Below, piece after piece: positions 7,691 to 14,294 of a stretch of DNA of 22,922 nt. Where the stretch lies: NCBI GenBank assembly GCA_030611395.1, contig JAUWPX010000002.1, positions 1 through 22,922 on the forward strand, written 5' to 3'. The notes under the pieces are model-generated. The model worked only from the letters and a program-made list of their open reading frames with translations, was not told the DNA's origin and made no database searches. Origin of the DNA: Bacteroidota bacterium (lineage in GTDB: Bacteria; Bacteroidota; Bacteroidia; Bacteroidales; VadinHA17). Both the position numbers and the translations under genes were made by a program. Each line of letters starts with the position of its first letter. Position 1 is the first letter of the stretch.

Positions 7691-8104
7691 ATGATGGAAG
7701 ACGGACAAGAAAAAAAGGATGAACAAGTTAAGAGTAGTGATGATCAAAAAAACAATAATAGGGAAGAAATATTCTCGGAAGTAGTACGAGCCGGGCGTAG
7801 GACTTATTTTTTTGATGTCAAAGCAACCAGGAAGGATGAATATTACCTGACAGTTACCGAAAGTAAAAAAAGATTTAACAAAGAAGGTAATTTTTTCTAT
7901 GAGAAACACAAGATTTTTTTGTATAAAGAAGACTTTGACAAATTTTCAGATGCACTGGTTTCTACTCTCGGTTTTATTAAGGATAAACAACCAAACGGCG
8001 CACCAACAGAAGATGAAAATACAGAAACCAATGCTAAAGACGAGACTATCTCAAACGATTACACCAATGTAGAGTTTGAGGACCTGGAGGAGAAAAAAGA
8101 ATAA
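7691..8104 (+). CDS. DUF3276 / PUR-alpha-like nucleic-acid-binding protein
   Basis: This 137-residue protein matches the DUF3276 family of Bacteroidota, small proteins with the PUR fold that bind single-stranded nucleic acids. The conserved block is at about residues 24-98: EEIFSEVVRAGRRTYFFDVKATRKDEYYLTVTES is split by basic and aromatic strand residues and followed by KHKIFLYKEDFDKFSDAL. Both ends are charged low-complexity sequence, acidic at the C-terminus (NVEFEDLEEKKE). Two adjacent ATG codons (7691 and 7694) can serve as start. It is transcribed away from nusB and ends just before a hairpin terminator, so it is probably a single-gene transcript. Confidence 0.87.
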   Translation: MMEDGQEKKDEQVKSSDDQKNNNREEIFSEVVRAGRRTYFFDVKATRKDEYYLTVTESKKRFNKEGNFFYEKHKIFLYKEDFDKFSDALVSTLGFIKDKQPNGAPTEDENTETNAKDETISNDYTNVEFEDLEEKKE

Positions 8105-8114
8105 TAATTGCATG

Positions 8115-8139
8115 AAAACCGGTCTTTTGCCGGTTTTTC
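8115..8139 (+). terminator. Rho-independent terminator after the DUF3276 gene
   Basis: An 8-base perfect stem, AAAACCGG (8115-8122) with CCGGTTTT (8130-8137), around a 7-base loop, ends in a run of T. It starts 10 bases after the stop codon at 8104. Confidence 0.85.
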
Positions 8140-8170
8140 CTCATAACAGTTTAAAGGGTTAATTGGCTTG

Positions 8171-8250
8171 CCCCGTGAAATGCGACACTTGCCCTGTGAA
8201 ATTTGAGGCACGAAAATATTTCACCAGGGAAGGAGCATATTTCACCGGGG
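8171..8250. repeat. Nested double inverted repeat (four copies of a GTGAAAT-bearing arm)
   Basis: The outer arms are CCCCGTGAAAT (8171-8181) and ATTTCACCGGGG (8239-8250). The inner arms are CCCTGTGAAAT (8192-8202) and ATTTCACCAGGG (8218-8229). Each pair forms 11 base pairs with one bulged C at the same place (8245 and 8224). At the fourth pair the outer stem has C-G and the inner has T-A, a covarying difference. The terminal loop is 15 bases and the internal loop is 10 by 9 bases. Confidence 0.85.
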
Positions 8251-8251
8251 T

Positions 8252-8285
8252 TAATTTCTAATTTTTAATTTCTAATTTCTAATTG
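8252..8285. repeat. AATTTCT/AATTTTT simple repeats upstream of feoAB
   Basis: Four short units of AATTTCTAATT type lie directly after the nested inverted repeat. A 20-base stretch here (8259-8278) is identical to 10995-11014, just after the feoAB stop, so the same low-complexity element flanks feoAB on both sides. Confidence 0.75.
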
Positions 8286-8317
8286 GTTGATTGGTTAATA
8301 TTATATGGGATCCGGCC

Positions 8318-8336
8318 AGCCGAATGCAATTCGGCT
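8318..8336. repeat. REP-like hairpin palindrome
   Basis: AGCCGAAT (8318-8325) and ATTCGGCT (8329-8336) pair perfectly around a 3-base loop. No T-run follows, so it is not a typical terminator. It may be a copy of a dispersed palindromic element (inference); no second copy was seen in this window. Confidence 0.6.
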
Positions 8337-8393
8337 CTACTTCTCCTTTTCACCTCTTCTCATCTGTTTTTTGCTCTTTGCTCAAATAAGATG

Positions 8394-8424
8394 TTGTTTA
8401 GAAACATTATTAATAGTAGGTTTG
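8394..8424 (+). promoter_or_regulatory. Likely feoAB promoter with overlapping dyad
   Basis: TTG (8394-8396), a 20-base spacer and TAGGTTTG (8417-8424) fit the Bacteroidota -33/-7 arrangement and place the start near 8431, about 40 bases before the feoAB ATG. A dyad TGTTT-AG-AAACA (8395-8406) lies against the -33 box, where a repressor could act. Which regulator binds, if any, is not known from the sequence. Confidence 0.55.
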
Positions 8425-8471
8425 CAAAACAAAAAATAAACTGACCGGCAGATAGAATCAGGGTTCATAAA

Positions 8472-10985
8472 ATGAGATTATCACAATTAAAAAATAATGA
8501 GGAAGGAATAATCACAAAAGTGAGAGGGCGTGGTGCGTTCAGGAAAAGGATAATGGAAATGGGATTCGTTAAAGGGAAAAAAATAAGAGTGATTAAGAAT
8601 GCCCCCCTGAAAGATCCTATCGAATACTCCATTATGTCATACGAGGTTTCCCTGAGACGTAGCGAGGCACAGCTTATTGAGATTGTTACAATTGAAGAAG
8701 CAAAAAAAAATGGAATAAAAAATTTCAATAGAACAGAAACTGAAGAATTTTTCGTACATACTGCCAGAACAAAAGGGAAACATATAAATGTAGCCCTTGT
8801 CGGAAACCCCAACTGCGGAAAGACCACTCTGTTCAATAATGTCTCCAACTCACGCGAGCATGTCGGAAATTATGGCGGAGTTACAATTGATTCAAAAATT
8901 GCTACTTTCAAACGGGGTGACTATACTTTTGAACTTATTGATCTTCCCGGAACCTATTCTTTATCAGCTTATTCACCTGAGGAGATCTTTGTAAGGAAAC
9001 ATATTTTCGGAAAAATGCCGGACGTAGTGATCAATGTAGTTGATGCATCTAATCTGGAAAGGAATCTGTTTCTTACTACTCAGCTGATAGACATGGACAT
9101 ACGTGTTGTTATGGCACTTAACATGTATGATGAACACCTTAAGCGGGGCGACCACTTCGATTACAATTCTCTCGGCAAAATGATTGGAATTCCCATTGTA
9201 CCCACAACCAGCTCAAAGGGATCAGGGATTAAACAACTCTTCGATAAAGTAATTGATGTTTATGAAGACCGGGATCCTGATTTGAGGCATGTACATATTA
9301 AATACGAAAAACCGGTTGAAGATTCTCTAAAGATATTGCAGGATATTATCTGGGAAAATAAGGCACTGACAGATAAAGTATCCTCACGATTCTATGCAAT
9401 TAAACTACTTGAAAAAGATAAAGCCGTTCATTTCTCTCTTTCCAGATGGCCCAACTACAAAAAAATCGATGATACTACAAGAAGAGAAATATCCGGTATT
9501 GAAACCCAATACAAAGAAGATACAGAGGCAGTTATTACGGATGCAAGGTATGGATTTATTGCCGGTGCCCTGAAAGAAACATATAAAAGCGTAACAGTTG
9601 AGAGAAATAACACAAAGCGAATTGATGATTTTATGACTCATAAGCTATTCGGATTCCCTATCTTTTTTATCGCTATGTTTATTATGTTCTTTTCTACATT
9701 TGAGTTGGGAAGGTTTCCAATGCAATGGCTGGAAATAATAATTGGCTGGTTCTCCGGCTGGTTGAACGGAGTTATGCCTGACGGACCATTAAAAGCGCTT
9801 CTGGCAGATGGTATTGTAAGCGGTGTCGGAAGTGTTATCGTGTTCCTGCCAAATATCCTGATCCTTTTCTTCTTTATTTCACTTATGGAAGATACAGGCT
9901 ATATGGCAAGGGCTGCTTTTATTATGGACAAAGTAATGCATAAAATCGGACTGCATGGGAAATCATTTATTCCGCTTATCATGGGATTTGGATGCAATGT
10001 ACCTGCAATAATGGCTACACGCTCAATCGAAAACCGTAATAACAGGCTGCTCACTATTCTTATCAACCCATTTATGTCTTGTAGTGCACGACTTCCCGTT
10101 TATATTCTAATAATTGGTGCATTTTTTCCTAAAAATCCGGGGATCATTCTGTTTCTGATGTATTTTACCGGAGTTATCCTGGCTGCAGTTGTTGCAGTTA
10201 TCCTGAAAAAAATATTTTTCAGAACCGAGGAGGTGCCTTTCGTCATGGAACTCCCACCCTATAGAATGCCCACCATAAAATCCACTCTCAAACATATGTG
10301 GAATAAAGGATTCCTATATTTGAAAAAAATGGGGGGAGTGATACTTGTAGCTTCAATAATAATATGGGCACTTGGATACTACCCAAGGAATGTATCCTAT
10401 TCAATCGACTATGATAATTTGATTGAAGAAACTATAAAGCAAACTGAGAAGAAAAAAGCATTGATTTCCAACACTGAAACAGGAGCTTTAGAAAGACTTG
10501 AATTGCAAAAAAATAGTAAAATCAAAACATTACAACTCCAGCAACAAGCAGAACGTCAGGAAAAATCATATATCGGACAAATCGGGTATTTCATTGAACC
10601 GGTTATCAAACCATTAGGGTTTGACTGGAGGATGGGGGTCTGTCTTCTCTCCGGGGTAGCTGCAAAAGAGATTGTCGTTAGCACAATGGCAGTCCTTTAT
10701 CAGGCAGGAGTTGATTCAGATGGGACTTCCGAAACCCTGGCACAAAAAATTAAAGAGATTCGCTATAGTGAAGGTGAAAGAAAAGGGGACCCTGTTTTCA
10801 ATCCTCTTGTAGCTTTTACATTTTTAATATTTATCCTGGTCTATTTTCCATGTGTTGCAGTTATTGCAGCAATAAAGAAAGAATCAGGTAGCTGGAAATG
10901 GGCAGGCTTTACTATTGTATATACAACAAGTCTTGCATGGATACTCTCTTTTATAGTTTATCAGGTTGGAAGCCTGTTTGTTTAG
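8472..10985 (+). CDS. feoB: Fused FeoA-FeoB ferrous iron transporter
   Basis: Fe2+ importer of the inner membrane, 837 residues, joining an SH3-like FeoA domain (about residues 1-72) to a complete FeoB, a fusion common in Bacteroidota. The GTPase motifs are intact: G1 GNPNCGKTT (111-119), switch NYGGVT (133-138), G3 DLPG (157-160) and G4 NMYD (217-220). The membrane part from about 395 carries both Gate-type segments, including GFGCNVPAIMATRSIE and FMSCSARLPVY, and ends in hydrophobic helices with YFPCVAVIAA. A Glu/Lys/Gln-rich probable coiled-coil insert separates the two membrane halves (about 650-695). A small Cys-rich membrane protein follows 41 bases downstream. A likely promoter is at 8394-8424. 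Confidence 0.96.
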   Translation: MRLSQLKNNEEGIITKVRGRGAFRKRIMEMGFVKGKKIRVIKNAPLKDPIEYSIMSYEVSLRRSEAQLIEIVTIEEAKKNGIKNFNRTETEEFFVHTARTKGKHINVALVGNPNCGKTTLFNNVSNSREHVGNYGGVTIDSKIATFKRGDYTFELIDLPGTYSLSAYSPEEIFVRKHIFGKMPDVVINVVDASNLERNLFLTTQLIDMDIRVVMALNMYDEHLKRGDHFDYNSLGKMIGIPIVPTTSSKGSGIKQLFDKVIDVYEDRDPDLRHVHIKYEKPVEDSLKILQDIIWENKALTDKVSSRFYAIKLLEKDKAVHFSLSRWPNYKKIDDTTRREISGIETQYKEDTEAVITDARYGFIAGALKETYKSVTVERNNTKRIDDFMTHKLFGFPIFFIAMFIMFFSTFELGRFPMQWLEIIIGWFSGWLNGVMPDGPLKALLADGIVSGVGSVIVFLPNILILFFFISLMEDTGYMARAAFIMDKVMHKIGLHGKSFIPLIMGFGCNVPAIMATRSIENRNNRLLTILINPFMSCSARLPVYILIIGAFFPKNPGIILFLMYFTGVILAAVVAVILKKIFFRTEEVPFVMELPPYRMPTIKSTLKHMWNKGFLYLKKMGGVILVASIIIWALGYYPRNVSYSIDYDNLIEETIKQTEKKKALISNTETGALERLELQKNSKIKTLQLQQQAERQEKSYIGQIGYFIEPVIKPLGFDWRMGVCLLSGVAAKEIVVSTMAVLYQAGVDSDGTSETLAQKIKEIRYSEGERKGDPVFNPLVAFTFLIFILVYFPCVAVIAAIKKESGSWKWAGFTIVYTTSLAWILSFIVYQVGSLFV

Positions 10986-10990
10986 GAAGT

Positions 10991-11024
10991 TTTTTAATTT
11001 TTAATTTCTAATTTTAAATTTAAA
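10991..11024. repeat. AATTT simple repeats after the feoAB stop
   Basis: This short A/T repeat begins 5 bases after the feoAB stop codon. Positions 10995-11014 are identical to 8259-8278 upstream of feoAB. Confidence 0.7.
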
Positions 11025-11026
11025 AC

Positions 11027-11215
11027 ATGATACAGGAAACAATAACATATCTGGTAATCGGATTGTCTATATTATATACTCTATATCATATGATAAAAAT
11101 ATTCCTGCCCAACAAACAAGTTAATAAAAACTACGGTTGCAATGGCTTTTGTGCAACCTGTTCAGCTAAAAGAGATATTATGTCTTCTTTCAAACCTTTG
11201 TCTGGCAAATCATAA
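11027..11215 (+). CDS. Small FeoB-associated Cys-rich membrane protein
   Basis: This 62-residue protein has one N-terminal membrane helix (TYLVIGLSILYTLYHMIKIF) and a cysteine cluster CNGFCATC just after the membrane, then a short basic tail. This layout and its place directly after feoB match the small 'FeoB-associated Cys-rich membrane protein' family. Its role is not established; binding or handing over Fe2+ at the membrane is a reasonable inference from the CxxxCxxC spacing. The ATG at 11027 lies 41 bases after the feoAB stop, across an A/T repeat. The next gene has its own promoter, so feoAB and this gene probably form the core transcript. Confidence 0.8.
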   Translation: MIQETITYLVIGLSILYTLYHMIKIFLPNKQVNKNYGCNGFCATCSAKRDIMSSFKPLSGKS

Positions 11216-11273
11216 TCTATTTCCTAACCAGTATCTTACAAAAAAATATGTGTCTGAAATAGAATTTCTATAA

Positions 11274-11303
11274 TTGATTTTTATTATGGAATTGCTATAT
11301 TTG
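11274..11303 (+). promoter_or_regulatory. Promoter of the His-rich lipoprotein gene
   Basis: TTG (11274-11276), a 19-base spacer and TATATTTG (11296-11303) give the best match in the window to the Bacteroidota -33/-7 consensus. The start would be near 11310, about 20 bases before the ATG at 11331. Confidence 0.65.
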
Positions 11304-11330
11304 CCAACTAAAATTTAAAAAAATAAAATT

Positions 11331-11957
11331 ATGAAAAAAATACTTTTTGTAACTGTATTGAGTTTTGTATTATTCTCATGTGGCAATAATCCTCAAAAGG
11401 TTGACACTTCTGTTGAAACAAAAAAGGAAGCGGTAAAGCTTACAATTTCTGAACTGCTCGAAAATCCGGATAAATATGTGGACCAAAAGATTATTGTTAG
11501 TGGTACTGTTGACCATGTTTGTAAAAATGGCGGAAAAAAGATGTTCATTCTGGGTATCAATCCTGATAACAGGTTAAAGATCACAACCGGTGAAGATATT
11601 TCTGTCTTTGAAGTTGATCTGGAAGGAAGTGATGTTACTGTAGAAGGAATTTTTACTGAACTAACAATTGATGAAGAGTATCTTGTAAAATTGGAAAATG
11701 AACTAAACAAGGAAAAAGAAGAACATGCAGTACATGATGAATCCGTTGAACATACTCATGAAGGTGAACAATCAGGTGATGTGGAACATGATGAATCCGC
11801 AGAACATACTCACGACGGTGAACAATCAGGCGATAAGGAACATACAGAAGGGTTGGATCAAATCAGTACCCTCAGAAATCATATTAAGGAAAGTGGAGAA
11901 AATCATATTTCACAGTATTCTGTTAAATGTATAAGTTATCTTGTAAAAGCAGAATAA
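11331..11957 (+). CDS. Lipoprotein with OB-fold-like domain and His-rich tandem repeat
   Basis: This 208-residue putative lipoprotein begins with a signal peptide ending in LFSC, with the lipidated Cys at residue 17. Residues about 35-120 (SELLENPDKYVDQKIIVSGTVDHVC is the start of the block) look like the OB-fold domain of bacterial tRNA_anti-like or DUF4920-type lipoproteins. Residues 135-152 and 153-170 are two tandem copies of an 18-residue unit rich in His, Glu and Asp (HDESxEHTHxGEQSGD), flanked by EEHAVH and EHTEG. Cys64 and Cys199 are the only other cysteines. The His-rich part suggests metal binding outside the cytoplasm (inference). It lies between the feo genes and a PepSY-type membrane protein that starts 23 bases later. 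No exact family is recognised for the whole protein. Confidence 0.75.
   Translation: MKKILFVTVLSFVLFSCGNNPQKVDTSVETKKEAVKLTISELLENPDKYVDQKIIVSGTVDHVCKNGGKKMFILGINPDNRLKITTGEDISVFEVDLEGSDVTVEGIFTELTIDEEYLVKLENELNKEKEEHAVHDESVEHTHEGEQSGDVEHDESAEHTHDGEQSGDKEHTEGLDQISTLRNHIKESGENHISQYSVKCISYLVKAE
11733..11840 (+). repeat. 54-base in-frame tandem duplication
   Basis: Copies at 11733-11786 and 11787-11840 encode the two 18-residue His-rich units of the lipoprotein. They differ by a few substitutions, some of them silent, so the duplication is not brand new and both units seem to be kept. Confidence 0.85.
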
Positions 11958-11980
11958 AAAATCTTTTTCAAATTAACACA

Positions 11981-12529
11981 ATGAAGTGGAGAAAATGGAA
12001 CAGAGTTCTGCACCGCGATTTTGGATATTTTTTTGTAGCAATGTCTATTATTTACGGTATTTCCGGTATTGCACTTAATCACTTAAACGACTGGAACCCT
12101 AATTATATCATCGAACACAAAGAAATTAATCTAAACCGGGAACTTAAAAAGGAAAACACCAATAAACAGACCGTGTTATCCATTCTCGAAGAAGCAGGTG
12201 AAGAAGAAAATTACAAGAAGTTTTTTTTTCCCGCCGATAATACTCTTAAAATATTTTTAAAAGGAGGTTCAATTGTTTTTGATCTTGGAACAGGTAAAGG
12301 AACCCTTGAAAAAATCAGGCGCAGACCACTATTCTACGAGGTAAACTTCCTGCATTATAACCCGGGGAAATTATGGACATGGTTTTCAGATATTTATAGC
12401 GGTGCACTTGTCCTGCTGGCAATTACCGGATTATTTATTCTTAGAGGTAAGAATGGAATAACAGGCCGCGGTGCATGGCTGACAATAGCAGGGTTAATAG
12501 TTCCATTATTATTTCTTTTGTTCCTGTAA
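11981..12529 (+). CDS. PepSY-associated TM-helix membrane protein
   Basis: This 182-residue inner-membrane protein has three hydrophobic helices at about residues 15-33, 134-154 and 164-182, and a soluble loop between the first two. It resembles the PepSY-associated TM (PepSY_TM-like) group, parts of which are tied to ferric or flavin-linked reductases and siderophore use. Histidines near membrane edges (His11, His34 and His125 in FLHYNPGKLWTWFSDIYS) recall the group's pattern and could bind heme (inference). The ATG at 11981 is chosen because MKWRKWNRVLHRDFGY is a family-like start; the frame is open to an ATG at 11927 that would overlap the preceding lipoprotein gene. The 23-base spacing suggests co-transcription with that gene. 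Confidence 0.78.
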   Translation: MKWRKWNRVLHRDFGYFFVAMSIIYGISGIALNHLNDWNPNYIIEHKEINLNRELKKENTNKQTVLSILEEAGEEENYKKFFFPADNTLKIFLKGGSIVFDLGTGKGTLEKIRRRPLFYEVNFLHYNPGKLWTWFSDIYSGALVLLAITGLFILRGKNGITGRGAWLTIAGLIVPLLFLLFL

Positions 12530-12585
12530 TAATACTATTGTTCACCCGGAAGATAATAGGGAATTAAATAAAATTATAAACAAGT

Positions 12586-13065
12586 ATGGTTGATTATATT
12601 CTTGTAGCAATAGGGATCATTTTTATTATAATCGGACTTCTTGGATGCATCCTGCCAATAATACCCGGTCCGCCATTAAGCTTTATCGGACTATTGTTCC
12701 TTCATTATACCGGGTTCAGGGATTTTACATCAAATTTCCTGCTATTAATGGGAACTGTTGCTATTGTAGTAACAATAATCGATTATATAGTCCCAATTTG
12801 GGGCACCAAAAAATTCGGAGGTTCAAAAGCCGGAGTATGGGGTGCCACTTTAGGACTTGTAGTTGGTGTTTTCTTTTTCCCTCCAATAGGTATTATTATT
12901 GGACCTCTGGCAGGTGCTATTATTGCTGAAGTAACTCGTGGAAAAGAATTCAGCAAATCATTCAGGGCAGGTCTTGGTTCTTTGTTTGGCTTTTTACTTG
13001 GCACGGGGATCAAACTAATAGCTTCCGGAATAATGACCTACTACTTCTTCAAAGAGCTTTTCTAA
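12586..13065 (+). CDS. DUF456 family membrane protein
   Basis: This 159-residue protein is highly hydrophobic, with glycine/proline-rich helices typical of DUF456: GLLGCILPIIPGPPLSFIGLL at the start, VPIWGTKKFGGSKAGVWGA in the middle, and PPIGIIIGPLAGAIIAE followed by GLGSLFGFLLGTGIKL near the end. Function is unknown. The ATG follows the PepSY-type gene by 56 bases on the same strand, so it may be the last gene of that transcript. No clear terminator lies between it and the convergent OTC gene. Confidence 0.87.
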   Translation: MVDYILVAIGIIFIIIGLLGCILPIIPGPPLSFIGLLFLHYTGFRDFTSNFLLLMGTVAIVVTIIDYIVPIWGTKKFGGSKAGVWGATLGLVVGVFFFPPIGIIIGPLAGAIIAEVTRGKEFSKSFRAGLGSLFGFLLGTGIKLIASGIMTYYFFKELF

Positions 13066-13155
13066 TAATTAATTACGCTGGCTTTATCTTTGGTGCTATA
13101 TTGAAAAAATCCTATTGCTTTATAAAAGATTATTTGCTGCAAATATCATAACAGA

Positions 13156-14157
13156 TCACTGACCTAATGTTGCCACCATTATTGCTTTAATTGTATGCAA
13201 CCTGTTTTCAGCTTCATCAAAAACAACAGAAGCATCTGATTCAAAAACATCTTCAGTTACCTCCATTGCATCAAGTCCAAACTTCTGAAATATCTCCTCT
13301 CCTACTTTTGTCTCCCTGTTATGAAAAGCAGGCAAGCAATGCAGTACCTTAACCATAGGATTAGCGGTTAATTCCAAAACATTCTTGTTAATCTGGTATG
13401 GTTTAAGTAGTTGTATTCTTTCCTCCCAGACTGAATCGGGTTCACCCATTGAGACCCAAACATCAGTATAAAGAAAATCTGCTCCCTTTACAGCAATTTC
13501 AACATTATCTGTAATGGTTATGCTGCCACCGGTATCTTTTGCAATTTTCCTGCAGGTATTCACAAGATTTTTATCCGGCTGACAATCTTCAGGAGCAGCA
13601 GCCCGGAAGTCCATACCCATTTTTGCAGCACCAACCATCAATGAATTGGCTACATTGTTTCTTGCATCACCCAGGTAGCAAAAGCTGATCTTGCTTAATT
13701 TTTTATCAGTATGTTCCAGCATTGTCATAAAGTCGGCAAGTATCTGGGTGGGATGGAATTCATTGGTTAGCCCGTTCCAAACCGGCACACCGGAATATTT
13801 ACCCAGAGTTTCAACCATATCCTGACCGAATCCACGATATTCAATACCATCATACATCCGTCCAAGTACACGTGCAGTGTCTTTCATCGACTCTTTGTAA
13901 CCAATCTGTGAACCGGATGGACCGAGATAAGTTACATGAGCACCCTGATCTAATGCAGCCACTTCAAATGCACACCTTGTACGAGTTGATGACTTTTCAA
14001 ATATCAAAGCTATATTCTTACCTTTCAAACGCGGTTGCTCTGTTCCGGCATATTTTACCCGTTTTAACTCAAATGAGATATCAAGCAAATGTGAAATTTC
14101 CGCCGGAGTATAATCCAGTAACTTAAGGAAGTTTCTGTTTTTTAAATTGTTAGCCAT
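13156..14157 (-). CDS. arcB: Ornithine carbamoyltransferase (likely catabolic)
   Basis: It interconverts ornithine plus carbamoyl phosphate and citrulline plus phosphate. The protein has 333 residues. The carbamoyl-phosphate site SSTRTR is at 56-61, HPTQ at 135-138, GDARNN in the middle, the ornithine-binding VSMGE loop at 235-239, and the active-site HCLP at 273-276. The SMG loop marks a true ornithine enzyme; Bacteroides species instead use an N-succinylornithine variant for arginine synthesis. Together with the carbamate kinase gene directly upstream on the same strand, this favours the catabolic role (arcB), though argF cannot be excluded from sequence alone. The gap to carbamate kinase is 137 bases and holds tandem repeats. 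Confidence 0.9.
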   Translation of the reverse strand: MANNLKNRNFLKLLDYTPAEISHLLDISFELKRVKYAGTEQPRLKGKNIALIFEKSSTRTRCAFEVAALDQGAHVTYLGPSGSQIGYKESMKDTARVLGRMYDGIEYRGFGQDMVETLGKYSGVPVWNGLTNEFHPTQILADFMTMLEHTDKKLSKISFCYLGDARNNVANSLMVGAAKMGMDFRAAAPEDCQPDKNLVNTCRKIAKDTGGSITITDNVEIAVKGADFLYTDVWVSMGEPDSVWEERIQLLKPYQINKNVLELTANPMVKVLHCLPAFHNRETKVGEEIFQKFGLDAMEVTEDVFESDASVVFDEAENRLHTIKAIMVATLGQ

Positions 14158-14255
14158 TTTTTTTTGGTTTATTAGTTTATTAAGCTTATATATTTTGGAT
14201 TAAGAAATTGTTACCGGTTACTGGTCATCGAATCCATGAACTCTTCATTCTTCCT

Positions 14256-14288
14256 TACTCACCCACTCAACCTACTCAACTACTCAAC
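14256..14288 (+). repeat. TACTCAAC tandem repeats beside the carbamate kinase stop
   Basis: Units TACTCACCC, ACTCAACC, TACTCAAC and TACTCAAC follow each other with a period of 8-9 bases, ending 6 bases before the carbamate kinase stop (14295-14297). They share TACTCAACTACTCA with the repeat at 3689-3722. Confidence 0.8.
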
Positions 14289-14294
14289 TTTTCT

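Larger units (their letters stand above)
8105..8471. other. 367-base intergenic region with stacked inverted and simple repeats
   Basis: No coding potential is seen here. In order it holds the DUF3276 terminator (8115-8139), a nested double inverted repeat (8171-8250), AATTTCT-type simple repeats (8252-8285), a short hairpin palindrome (8318-8336), and a likely feoAB promoter with a dyad beside its -33 box (8394-8424). Confidence 0.8.

Noticed and set aside
8171..8250. Nested inverted repeat as a terminator
   Set aside because: No T-run follows either stem, and a proper terminator for the upstream gene is already present at 8115-8139.
8105..8471. Riboswitch in the long feoAB upstream gap
   Set aside because: The predicted transcript start near 8431 leaves a leader of only about 40 bases, too short for a known riboswitch, and no known riboswitch core was recognised.
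11725..11934. 69-codon plus-strand frame inside the His-rich lipoprotein gene
   Set aside because: Its repeated NILM/NNQ pattern is the 54-base duplication read in another frame; the lipoprotein frame has a signal peptide and a start with a good promoter.
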